In this document: piece after piece, positions 1 to 6,521 of the stretch | Layout of the letters: each line of letters starts with the position of its first letter | Numbering within the stretch: position 1 is the stretch's first letter | Assembly (NCBI GenBank): GCA_029934875.1 | Contig: JAOZLK010000160.1 | Coordinates: 1 to 8,355 of the forward strand | Reading direction: 5' to 3' | DNA: 8,355 bases | From: Bacteroidales bacterium | Lineage (GTDB): Bacteria; Bacteroidota; Bacteroidia; Bacteroidales; GCA-2748055 | Position numbers and translations under genes: made by a program | The notes under the pieces: generated by a model | Database searches by the model: none | Told to the model about the DNA's origin: nothing | The model's input: the letters and a program-made list of their open reading frames with translations, nothing else

Positions 1-1
1 T

Positions 2-730
2 CACGTCGAACTGTCCATATCTGCTGCACTGGCTTCCTTTGGCGAGAAGTTTGAGTTCCTTGAGGACCTTAATTTTGAAAATGCATTGTTCCTTCCCGAT
101 TCGGGTGAACCCATCCATATCCAGATGGACATTTCCCACGACGGCGGCGATTATTTTATTTACTCAAAGCCACGCAGCGAAAATGCTTCCTGGACCATGT
201 GCTCCAGGGGAAGGATGAATCATATCAAGGATGTCTTCAAATCCATTGAGGTTGATTACCAGGATATCCGGAAAAGAATCACTATTCCTGTCCCGGTAAA
301 ACCTCTCCATGACGAGCTGCTGGAAAGCGGACTTTACCTTGGGCCCACCTTCAGAGCCATTAAACAGTTATGGAGAAGCGAAACGGCATGGGAATCTTTC
401 AGCGAGATTGAGGTACATGAAAGTATCCGCGCCGAGTTTTCACAGTACAATCTTCATCCTGGTGTGCTTGACAGCTGTTTCCAGACTGTATTTGGCATAT
501 TTAACACAGGGGAGGGAGCAGACCGTAAGATGGGTGTGTATGTACCCGTACATATCGACAGAATCAAATTCCATAAGAAGGCCAACTCCTTTAAGATGTT
601 TGTTCATGGTCAGCTAAGGGAGTGGACCGACGAGTATGCCCTTGGCGAATTGTGGATCTTCAATGAGGATGGTGAGCTGATGGCTGAATTCCAGGGCTTC
701 CGCTCCCAGTACCTGAAAGGTTCAAGAGGC
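2..730 (+). other. PKS dehydratase domain (C-terminal part)
   Basis: Removes water from the beta-hydroxyacyl intermediate to give an enoyl chain. The left edge cuts the first hotdog fold, so the catalytic His of the HxxxGxxxxP motif is not visible. The second hotdog is intact: the YLGPTF segment (around G114-P115) matches the family's YGPxFQ motif, and HPGVLDSCFQ (152-161) carries the catalytic Asp (D157) and the conserved Gln (Q161). Activity is therefore likely, pending the upstream His. Confidence 0.9.
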
Positions 731-3700
731 GAGACTGCCGGAGAGCAGGAGAAGTGGTTTTATGAGTACAACTGGAACATGAAATCCAGATCCGACCAGG
801 AACTTGTGCGTAACCCCGGGACCTACCTCCCTTCTCCAAATGCCATCCGGGAGAATGTCAGTGAGACCATCAACGAAATCAATGCATTGCCCGAGCAGGC
901 TGCATATTACGAAAGTTATGAGCCTCGTCAATACAGGCTTACCATCGCTTACATCTGCCATGCCCTGAGGGAAATGGGAATGGACTTCTCCGTAGGATCA
1001 GCCATCTCTGTGGAGGATCTTATCAAAGATTTTGGTGTTGTCAGCGATCATCACCGCCTCTTCTACCACATCTTTAAATTACTGAAGAATGCAGGTCTGG
1101 TGGAGGGTGAAAATAATGATTACAGGGTGATAGAGAGCCCTGACTTCAGGGATGTGAAAATCTGGATCGATGAGATCAATGCACAGTACCCACAGTTTTC
1201 TCACGAAACCGTTCTTTTGGGTCGCTGTGGGCCGGAGATCGCAGGGGTACTGACCGGGACAGTGGATCCGATTCAGCTGATCTTCCCTGAGGATCAATGG
1301 GACCTGATTGTCAAATACTATGTGGAAGGTTTCGCCTTTCGAAAATACAATGTACTTGCAGCCAGCGTGGTTTCAGAGCTTGTAAACCGTGTTCCGGAGG
1401 ATCAGACTTTGCGCATCCTCGAGATTGGGGCAGGGACAGGCGGAATGACCCAGGCTGTTTTGCCCCTGCTTCCTGCAGGAAGATGCGAGTATTATTACAC
1501 GGATGTTTCCCACATGTTCATGCTGAAAGCCCAACAGCGTTTTGCACGTTATCCCTTCGTTCAGTATAAATTACTGGATATTGAGAAGGATATTGCTGAA
1601 CAGGGCTTTGACATCTCTTCCTTCGACCTGGTCATTGCTTCCGATGTGATCCACGCGACCCGGAACCTGAAAACGACTTTCGGTAATGTGAAAAGTTTGC
1701 TTGCCTCCGAGGGCATCCTGATGATGCTGGAGGTGACCAACTCACCGGTGTACCTCGATTTTATTTTTGGGATGACCGAGGGCTGGTGGCTCTTCGAGGA
1801 TACCGATATACGGCCCGATCATGCAACCATGGGGCCGGAACGCTGGAAAGAGGTATTGGAGAGGGAGTCTTTCTCCGATGTTGCCGTTTACAGCGATTTT
1901 GAAAAAAATGATGTCTCCTGCCAGAGTGTGATCCTGGCAAGGAATGAGAAGCTTGATCTGAGCAATAAAGCACTTGAGGAATCTCCAAAGCTTGGGAAGG
2001 CAGACTGGCTTGTATTTGCCGATGATTCGGGCGTAGGCGGCCAGATTCAGGCAAAGCTTGCTGCACTGGATAAACAAACATTCATGGTAAAACGCGGGAC
2101 GGAGTTCCGTAAGCATAGTGAAACTGAGTTTGAGATTGACCCGGGAAGCCAGGAAGATGTGAACAGCTTAATCGACCTGGTTGCCGGGAAACAGAAGTTC
2201 CAGGGAATCATATTCCTGTGGGGAATTGATTCGGTGTCCAATGAGCAACTCAGTATCCCAAATATCCTGGATGCAGAGGATCATTCATCGCGTACCATGA
2301 TGAATGTGATGAAAAAGCTGAATGATACCAACTACGAGGAAAATCCCGAAATCTGGATGATTACCTCCGGGGCTCAGTCTGTGGGAGGTTTACCGGAAAC
2401 GGTTCAGCTGGCACAGAGTGGATTAAGAGGGGTTAACAGGGTGATTGTCAATGAATTTCCTGTTTTCAACTCCACCATGGTTGATTTCAGTAATCCCGTG
2501 GGTGAAGACGAATTGGATGCCTTTGTGGAGGAGATCCTGGCTGGTGACAATGAGGATGAGATCGCCTTCAGGGGAAGGAAACGGTATATCAACCGACTGG
2601 AGAGAATTTCCACTGACAATATAGCCCAGCAAGCCCTGCGTAACTTATCGGACGGGGTATCACCATATACGGTTACAATTGATGACTATGGTGTCCTGGA
2701 TCACCTGGTGATCAGGGAAACAGACAGGAAGAAACCCGGTGATGACGAGGTGGAAGTGAATATCAAGGCTTCCGCACTGAACTTCCGTGACATCATGCTT
2801 TCCATGGGACTGCTTTCAGAGGATGCCATCAGCGGCGGACTTTTTGGAAAGACCATGGGATTGGAGTGTTCCGGGGTCATTAGCGCCCTTGGGAAAGATG
2901 TTAAGCATCTGAAGGTGGGTGATGAGGTTATGGCCACAGCGCCCTCCTGCCTGGGTAAATTTGCCTATCCAAAGGCCTGTCATGTGGTTCAAAAGCCAGG
3001 AAACATCAGTTTCCAGGATGCAGCCACCCTGCCTGTGGTTTACACAACCGCCTATTATTCTCTTGTTTACCTTTGCCGCATTCGAAAGGGTGAGAAGATC
3101 CTGATCCATGCTGCTGCTGGAGGGGTTGGAATCGCTGCCATTCATATTGCAAAAGCAGCAGGTGCTGAAATCTATGCTACGGTTGGCAGCCCGGAGAAAA
3201 AAGCCTACGTGGAAAGTCTTGGTGTACAGCCGGACCATATACTGAATTCCCGAAGCCTGGAGTTTGCCGATCAAATCATGGAACTCACCGACGGTAAGGG
3301 TGTGGATATTGTGCTCAACTCGCTTTCCGGAGAGGCCATCCATAAGAGTATCAGGTGTCTTTCACCTTACGGAAGATTTGCGGAGATTGGCAAAACGGAT
3401 ATATACAGGAACAGCAAACTTGGACTGCAGCCCTTTGGGAACAACCTTTCCTATTTTGGCGTAGATGTGGACAGGCTGTTCAAACAGAAGGAGCTTTTCA
3501 GTGGTGAACTTTTCCAGGAATCTATTGATTATTTCGTCGAAAATAATTTCGCAGTCCATCCTTCGGAGGTATTTCCCATATCCCGGATCAAGGATGCCTT
3601 CCAGTTTATGGCCGGAGCCAAACACACAGGTAAGATTGTGATCGACATGGAGGGTGAAGTAGACGTTGCACCTCCAAAGGAAATCCGATTTAAGGAAAAT

Positions 3701-5584
3701 GCATCTTATTTACTCACAGGTGGATGTTCTGGATTCGGACTTGCAGTGGCAGACTGGATGACAGGCAAGGGAGCCAGGAACCTGGTTCTGATGAGCAGGT
3801 CAGGTCCCAAGACCGATGAAGAAAAGATGCTCATCAGCAAGATGAGTGAAAGGGGAATCAATGTGATGATCGCTAAAGGGGACGTTTCCGACAAAGAAAG
3901 TGTAGACCGGATCATGGCGGAGGTGAAGGAAAAAATGCCTCCATTGAAAGGGATACAGCATGCAGCCATGGTATTGGATGATGGCAGTATTCCGGAAATT
4001 GACCACGATCGATATCTGAAAGTATTTATTCCCAAGAGCATCGGGTGCTGGAACCTGCATGAGGCAAGTCTTAATATGGATCTGGATCATTTTGTTCTAT
4101 ACTCATCCATCTCTTCTATTTATGGAAATCCCGGACAGGTGAGTTATGTGGCTGGAAATAGTTTCCTGGAGAATTTCGCACAATACAGGCGATCCAGGGG
4201 AATGGCTGCCATGACCATCAACTGGGGTGTGCTGGGTGATGTGGGTTTTGTTGCAAGAGCCGGCAATGTTGGCGGCTTGCTTTACAAGCAGGGTTGGAAA
4301 ACATTCAACCTGAAACAATCAACAGACATCCTGGAGCAGATGCTGCTTACAAATCCTGTACAGCGGGTGGCCACTGATTCTGACTGGGAAATGGTGGGTA
4401 ATTTTTATCCTCACTCGGCGAAGACCAGCCGCTTTGGACACCTTATCAAGGAGAAAGAATTGTCGGCTGTTTCAAGTTCAGGTAGTGGCGATGGAGGCTT
4501 AAGAACCGCCTTGAAAGAATTGGACCTTGAGGAGCAGGTCGAGGTACTGGGCTCCCGCCTGAGGGATACCTTTGCCCGTGTACTGGGCTCATCATCAGAC
4601 AAGGTAGATCCCACCGAGCCGGTTACAAAATACGGACTGGACTCATTAATGGCCAACCAGATACGGAATTGGATCCAAAGCAGTTTAGCTGTGGATTATT
4701 CCATGATGCGGATCATGAAAGGTCCCTCGCTACAGGAGATGACCGAGCAGATTCTCCAGGAGATGAGCGGTCAGCTCAGCGGAGGAGATGGCTCCGAGGG
4801 TGGAAAATCAGAATTGGATAAATGGGTCCTTCGTTCAAAGGAGATCGATAATCCCAGGATGCGGCTCTTCTGCCTGCCTTATTTTGCCGGTGGTGCATCG
4901 GTTTACTCCACCTGGAATGATTCCTTACAGGAAGGTATTGAGGTATGTGCCATTCAATATCCGGGACGTGAAGAGCGTGCCGATGAGAAGGCGATTGACA
5001 ATCTGTCTGACCTGGTGAAGGCGATCTCAGATGTGATTGATCCTCTCCTGAACTGTCCTGTTGCATTTTATTGTCACAGTGCTGGTGCGGGTATCGGGCT
5101 GGAACTGGCAAGATATCTGCGCAGGGAGAAAGGTATTCAACCCGTGAAATTCATTGTGGGCGGCTGGCGCTCACCTCACCTTGAAAGTCCCTTCCAGTTC
5201 CTGGATGCCATTGCTGATGATGAGGTGTATATGGATAAGAATATTCCCAACATAATCAAGCACCTGAGGTCTCTTGAGATTCCGGAATCGATCCTTCAGA
5301 ATAAAGAACTGATTGATGAGATGCTACCCTCTCTCAGGGCCGATATTTTGCTTGGCAAACGTTATACCTATTATGAGGATGAGCCGCTGAGTTGTTCCCT
5401 TACGGCTTTGGCCGGGAAGGAGGATTCGGTATTTACCGATGATCAGGTGAAGGCGTGGGAGAAGCACACTTCGGGTGAATTCAGGTTTATGAGGGTAAAC
5501 GGGAGCCACCTGTTCTGCAGAGATAACAAGGAGGAACTCCTGGAGATTCTCTCGGAGGAACTAGTAGAATTTGCAAATGTATGA
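2..5584 (+). CDS. Type I polyketide synthase, highly reducing, C-methylating, with fused thioesterase (5' end outside window)
   Basis: Multidomain enzyme building a carbon chain on a tethered carrier protein, with full reduction and alpha-methylation of the growing chain; expected to be cytoplasmic. The frame has no stop from base 2, so the TTG at 86 is not a real start; 1860 residues are visible (residue 1 = codon at 2-4). Order seen: dehydratase C-terminal part (1-240), C-methyltransferase (300-660), non-catalytic pseudo-ketoreductase (669-868), enoylreductase (893-1216), ketoreductase (1235-1483), carrier protein (1505-1590), Gly/Ser-rich linker, thioesterase (1620-1855). The order DH-cMT-psiKR-ER-KR-ACP is that of highly reducing iterative PKSs and fully reducing methylating modules. 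Ketosynthase and acyltransferase are not visible and are presumed upstream. The stop overlaps the downstream phosphopantetheinyl transferase gene. No frameshift is seen. Whether the protein is iterative or one module of an assembly line cannot be decided here. Family assignment is very secure; product structure is inference. Confidence 0.96.
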   Translation, partial: HVELSISAALASFGEKFEFLEDLNFENALFLPDSGEPIHIQMDISHDGGDYFIYSKPRSENASWTMCSRGRMNHIKDVFKSIEVDYQDIRKRITIPVPVKPLHDELLESGLYLGPTFRAIKQLWRSETAWESFSEIEVHESIRAEFSQYNLHPGVLDSCFQTVFGIFNTGEGADRKMGVYVPVHIDRIKFHKKANSFKMFVHGQLREWTDEYALGELWIFNEDGELMAEFQGFRSQYLKGSRGETAGEQEKWFYEYNWNMKSRSDQELVRNPGTYLPSPNAIRENVSETINEINALPEQAAYYESYEPRQYRLTIAYICHALREMGMDFSVGSAISVEDLIKDFGVVSDHHRLFYHIFKLLKNAGLVEGENNDYRVIESPDFRDVKIWIDEINAQYPQFSHETVLLGRCGPEIAGVLTGTVDPIQLIFPEDQWDLIVKYYVEGFAFRKYNVLAASVVSELVNRVPEDQTLRILEIGAGTGGMTQAVLPLLPAGRCEYYYTDVSHMFMLKAQQRFARYPFVQYKLLDIEKDIAEQGFDISSFDLVIASDVIHATRNLKTTFGNVKSLLASEGILMMLEVTNSPVYLDFIFGMTEGWWLFEDTDIRPDHATMGPERWKEVLERESFSDVAVYSDFEKNDVSCQSVILARNEKLDLSNKALEESPKLGKADWLVFADDSGVGGQIQAKLAALDKQTFMVKRGTEFRKHSETEFEIDPGSQEDVNSLIDLVAGKQKFQGIIFLWGIDSVSNEQLSIPNILDAEDHSSRTMMNVMKKLNDTNYEENPEIWMITSGAQSVGGLPETVQLAQSGLRGVNRVIVNEFPVFNSTMVDFSNPVGEDELDAFVEEILAGDNEDEIAFRGRKRYINRLERISTDNIAQQALRNLSDGVSPYTVTIDDYGVLDHLVIRETDRKKPGDDEVEVNIKASALNFRDIMLSMGLLSEDAISGGLFGKTMGLECSGVISALGKDVKHLKVGDEVMATAPSCLGKFAYPKACHVVQKPGNISFQDAATLPVVYTTAYYSLVYLCRIRKGEKILIHAAAGGVGIAAIHIAKAAGAEIYATVGSPEKKAYVESLGVQPDHILNSRSLEFADQIMELTDGKGVDIVLNSLSGEAIHKSIRCLSPYGRFAEIGKTDIYRNSKLGLQPFGNNLSYFGVDVDRLFKQKELFSGELFQESIDYFVENNFAVHPSEVFPISRIKDAFQFMAGAKHTGKIVIDMEGEVDVAPPKEIRFKENASYLLTGGCSGFGLAVADWMTGKGARNLVLMSRSGPKTDEEKMLISKMSERGINVMIAKGDVSDKESVDRIMAEVKEKMPPLKGIQHAAMVLDDGSIPEIDHDRYLKVFIPKSIGCWNLHEASLNMDLDHFVLYSSISSIYGNPGQVSYVAGNSFLENFAQYRRSRGMAAMTINWGVLGDVGFVARAGNVGGLLYKQGWKTFNLKQSTDILEQMLLTNPVQRVATDSDWEMVGNFYPHSAKTSRFGHLIKEKELSAVSSSGSGDGGLRTALKELDLEEQVEVLGSRLRDTFARVLGSSSDKVDPTEPVTKYGLDSLMANQIRNWIQSSLAVDYSMMRIMKGPSLQEMTEQILQEMSGQLSGGDGSEGGKSELDKWVLRSKEIDNPRMRLFCLPYFAGGASVYSTWNDSLQEGIEVCAIQYPGREERADEKAIDNLSDLVKAISDVIDPLLNCPVAFYCHSAGAGIGLELARYLRREKGIQPVKFIVGGWRSPHLESPFQFLDAIADDEVYMDKNIPNIIKHLRSLEIPESILQNKELIDEMLPSLRADILLGKRYTYYEDEPLSCSLTALAGKEDSVFTDDQVKAWEKHTSGEFRFMRVNGSHLFCRDNKEELLEILSEELVEFANV
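905..1990 (+). other. PKS C-methyltransferase domain
   Basis: Transfers a methyl group from S-adenosylmethionine to the alpha carbon of the beta-ketoacyl intermediate. The domain opens with a winged-helix-like helical segment (from about residue 310), as usual for this family. The SAM-binding loop EIGAGTGG is at 474-481, followed by YTDVS (acidic residue D501) and FDLVIASDVIHAT (541-553). His551 corresponds to the His proposed as general base in PKS methyltransferases. GWWLFED (594-600) and the following Arg-Pro are family hallmarks. The usual Asn in ASNVLHAT is Asp (D548) here. All core motifs are present, so the domain looks active. Confidence 0.93.
2000..2605 (+). other. PKS pseudo-ketoreductase (structural KR subdomain)
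   Basis: Residues about 669-868 lie between the methyltransferase and enoylreductase, where reducing PKSs carry a truncated Rossmann subdomain that supports the catalytic ketoreductase. It starts with WLVFADDSG, in which the Gly-rich cofactor loop is degenerate, and ends in a GRKRYINRL segment (R861, Y862) typical of the end of this subdomain. No Ser-Tyr catalytic pair is seen, as expected for a structural role. Assignment rests on position and pattern. Confidence 0.82.
2678..3650 (+). other. PKS enoylreductase domain
   Basis: NADPH-dependent reduction of the alpha,beta-double bond, giving a saturated chain. It belongs to the medium-chain dehydrogenase/reductase superfamily without zinc ligands. 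The conserved ALNFRD motif (L926-D930) is in the substrate-binding lobe, and HAAAGGVG (1036-1043) is the nucleotide-binding loop. LNSLSGE and GRFAEIGK further downstream are also family signatures. The segment LNFRDIM followed by SPDAI-like residues resembles animal fatty-acid synthase and iterative PKS enoylreductases. All motifs look intact, so this module should be fully reducing. Confidence 0.95.
3700..4450 (+). other. PKS ketoreductase domain, B-type
   Basis: Reduces the beta-keto group with NADPH. The cofactor loop is TGGCSGFG (1239-1246), close to the usual TGGxGxLG. The catalytic residues of the short-chain dehydrogenase fold are all in register: K1345, S1369 (in YSSISS), Y1382 and N1386. 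An LDD motif (1325-1327, in HAAMVLDDG) marks it as B-type, the class that gives the D-configured hydroxyl; since DH and ER follow in the cycle, that centre would normally be transient. The domain looks active. Confidence 0.94.
4515..4772 (+). other. PKS acyl carrier protein domain
   Basis: A single carrier domain (about residues 1505-1591) holds the growing chain as a thioester. The GLDSL motif is at 1545-1549, with S1548 as the phosphopantetheine attachment site, in the context KYGLDSLMANQIRNW. Ser/Gly-rich linkers flank it on both sides (around 4474-4498 upstream and 4768-4806 downstream), consistent with a mobile carrier. It is the expected target of the phosphopantetheinyl transferase encoded next door. 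Confidence 0.95.
4859..5581 (+). other. Fused C-terminal thioesterase domain (GrsT/type II-like)
   Basis: Alpha/beta-hydrolase that would hydrolyse the finished chain, or remove stalled acyl groups, from the carrier protein. The opening LFCLPYFAGGAS (about 1622-1633) and the YPGREER segment are hallmarks of the GrsT/RifR family, usually stand-alone type II editing thioesterases or terminal NRPS/PKS domains. The proposed triad is S1693 (in CHSAG), D1808 (in GKEDSV) and H1836 (in GSHLFC). The nucleophile elbow reads C-H-S-A-G rather than the usual G-H-S-x-G; the first Gly is replaced by Cys. Here the domain is fused in cis after the carrier protein. Hydrolytic release is the simplest reading; cyclising release cannot be excluded. 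Confidence 0.92.
5554..5584 (+). promoter_or_regulatory. Overlapping stop/start junction with internal Shine-Dalgarno-like GGAGG
   Basis: GGAGG (5554-5558) sits inside the last codons of the PKS gene. It is 12 bases before TTG 5571 and 18 bases before ATG 5577. The ATG lies in ATGTATGA, where the TGA (5582-5584) ends the PKS frame, so a terminating ribosome could restart directly. Many Bacteroidota genes do not rely on Shine-Dalgarno pairing, so the GGAGG may be incidental (it encodes Ser-Glu-Glu). The overlap itself is certain; its role is inferred. Confidence 0.5.
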
Positions 5585-6344
5585 GGAAGCTGAATTTCCA
5601 GAATTACTGAAGAATGTAATCATTCAGCATCAACCAATCACAATGAATTTCCCCGGACTTTTGAAAGGGGAAATTCACCTGTGGACGGCTTCCCTTACTG
5701 CCTCTCCTGAAAAAATTGAAGAGCTTCGATTAGTTTTGTCCCCCGAAGAACAGCTTAGGGCATCCTACTTCAAATACGAAAGCAAACAGCATGATTATAT
5801 CATGTCTCAGGCTGTTTTGAGGGTTCTAATCTCCACTTATCTGCATATAGCTCCGGGCGACGTGATCATGCAGGCCAGGAAAAAAGGCAAACCCTTTCTG
5901 GTGAATGATCCTTCTCTCTTTTTCAATATTTCCAATTCGCATGAGGTCGGCGTTTATGCTTTCAGCAGGGATGCCGAAGTGGGAGTCGATATCGAAAAGA
6001 TCAGGGAACTTCCGGATCTGGATGAGCTTATCGATAAGAACATGACTTCAGGTGAAAAGGCCATTATTCTAAAGGACCCGGATAAAAAGTTATCCCTTTT
6101 CTTCCAATTCTGGACCTTTAAGGAATCCTATTTGAAGGCCATCGGAGAAGGCATGCGACTTACACCCGACAATCTTGAGTTTTCACTCTCTGAAGGAAAG
6201 ATCGGGCTTCGTTCTGTAAAGTTTGGATTTGAAGCCTCAGACTGGCAGTTTAAGGACTTTGCAAGAAGGGGCCCTTACACAGGCACCCTCACCCATAAGG
6301 GAAGGGGTACTGTGATCAGGGATATGTATTTACCGCATCAATAG
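5577..6344 (+). CDS. Sfp-type 4'-phosphopantetheinyl transferase
   Basis: Transfers 4'-phosphopantetheine from coenzyme A to the active-site Ser of carrier proteins, turning the apo form into the holo form. Counting from the ATG at 5577 the protein has 255 residues, near the usual Sfp size. Visible motifs: GEIHLW near the N-terminus, LSPEEQLRA, GKPF, FNISNSH (116-122), VGVDIE (D138 and E140, Mg/CoA-binding acidic residues) and WTFKESYLKAIGEG (W179, K182, E183, K187). This is the full Sfp signature set, so it looks active. The ATG overlaps the PKS stop by 8 bases (ATGTATGA), implying translational coupling. Alternative starts are TTG 5571, which lies at a better distance from the GGAGG at 5554-5558, and ATG 5643, which begins closer to the conserved core but has no visible ribosome site. 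The carrier domain of the adjacent PKS is the inferred substrate; fatty-acid ACP could be another. Confidence 0.94.
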   Translation: MYEEAEFPELLKNVIIQHQPITMNFPGLLKGEIHLWTASLTASPEKIEELRLVLSPEEQLRASYFKYESKQHDYIMSQAVLRVLISTYLHIAPGDVIMQARKKGKPFLVNDPSLFFNISNSHEVGVYAFSRDAEVGVDIEKIRELPDLDELIDKNMTSGEKAIILKDPDKKLSLFFQFWTFKESYLKAIGEGMRLTPDNLEFSLSEGKIGLRSVKFGFEASDWQFKDFARRGPYTGTLTHKGRGTVIRDMYLPHQ

Positions 6345-6360
6345 CGCTCACCGCATACTT

Positions 6361-6393
6361 TTCAGTACTCCAAAATCAGTACTTGATATTTTT
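6361..6393 (+). terminator. Possible weak intrinsic terminator after the phosphopantetheinyl transferase gene
   Basis: AGTACT at 6364-6369 and again at 6378-6383 is self-complementary, so the two copies can pair as a 6-bp stem around an 8-base loop, with two further partial pairs below one mismatch. A run of five T (6389-6393) follows a few bases later. Its place, about 17 bases after the stop codon, suits a terminator. The stem is short with only two G-C pairs, and the T-run is not directly adjacent, so it would be weak. Confidence 0.3.
6362..6383. repeat. Short direct repeat TCAGTACT, two copies
   Basis: TCAGTACT occurs at 6362-6369 and 6376-6383, 14 bases start to start, separated by CCAAAA. 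Each contains the palindrome AGTACT. The pair could be the arms of the weak hairpin or two half-sites for a DNA-binding protein; the spacing is short of one and a half helical turns. Chance is also possible at this length. Confidence 0.4.
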
Positions 6394-6461
6394 ATAAGGT
6401 CCAGCGAAACCCAAAGCCAATATTTACGTACAAAACAGAAAATAAACTCAACAGAAAGAAT

Positions 6462-6521
6462 ATGACACGATTCAACAAAATTTTAATTCTATTACTGGCA
6501 GTCTCAGCTACTGCTTTTGGT
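6462..6521 (+). other. Sec signal peptide
   Basis: Residues 1-20 show a short positive n-region (R3, K6), a hydrophobic core ILILLLAV, and A-x-G before Gln21, so cleavage after Gly20 (AFG|QYT) is likely. There is no Cys at the cleavage site, so it is not a lipoprotein. A mature protein starting with Gln is common among T9SS substrates, where it can become pyroglutamate. Confidence 0.88.

Larger units (their letters stand above)
6345..6461. other. Intergenic gap between the PKS cassette and the secreted-protein gene
   Basis: 117 bases without a gene, visibly richer in A and T than the flanking coding sequence. It holds a weak hairpin plus T-run near its left end and an A-rich leader (6428-6461) ahead of the next ATG. 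A promoter for the downstream gene probably lies here. The best match to the Bacteroidota -7 element TAnnTTTG is TACTTTTC at 6356-6363, but no TTTG-like -33 box at the right spacing accompanies it, so no promoter is called. Confidence 0.6.

Noticed and set aside
86..88. TTG as the start codon of the polyketide synthase gene
   Set aside because: The same frame is open back to base 2 and its translation there (ELSISAALASFGEKFEF) continues the dehydratase domain. The true start lies outside the window.
1742..2116. Overlapping minus-strand open frames opposite the methyltransferase
   Set aside because: Two antisense frames overlap each other and the well-supported methyltransferase/pseudo-KR coding sequence; no motifs are seen.
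2000..2605. A possible second active ketoreductase
   Set aside because: The Gly-rich cofactor loop is degenerate and the catalytic Ser/Tyr pair is missing, so a structural subdomain is the better reading.
2816..3343. Minus-strand open frame of 175 codons
   Set aside because: It lies wholly inside the enoylreductase coding region, which has clear family motifs on the + strand; the antisense product shows no recognisable domain.
6356..6363. TACTTTTC as a Bacteroidota -7 promoter element
   Set aside because: It matches TAnnTTTG at all but one fixed base, but no TTTG-like -33 box is found 19-21 bases upstream (nearest is TTTA at 6329-6332, 23 bases away), and it overlaps the hairpin arm.
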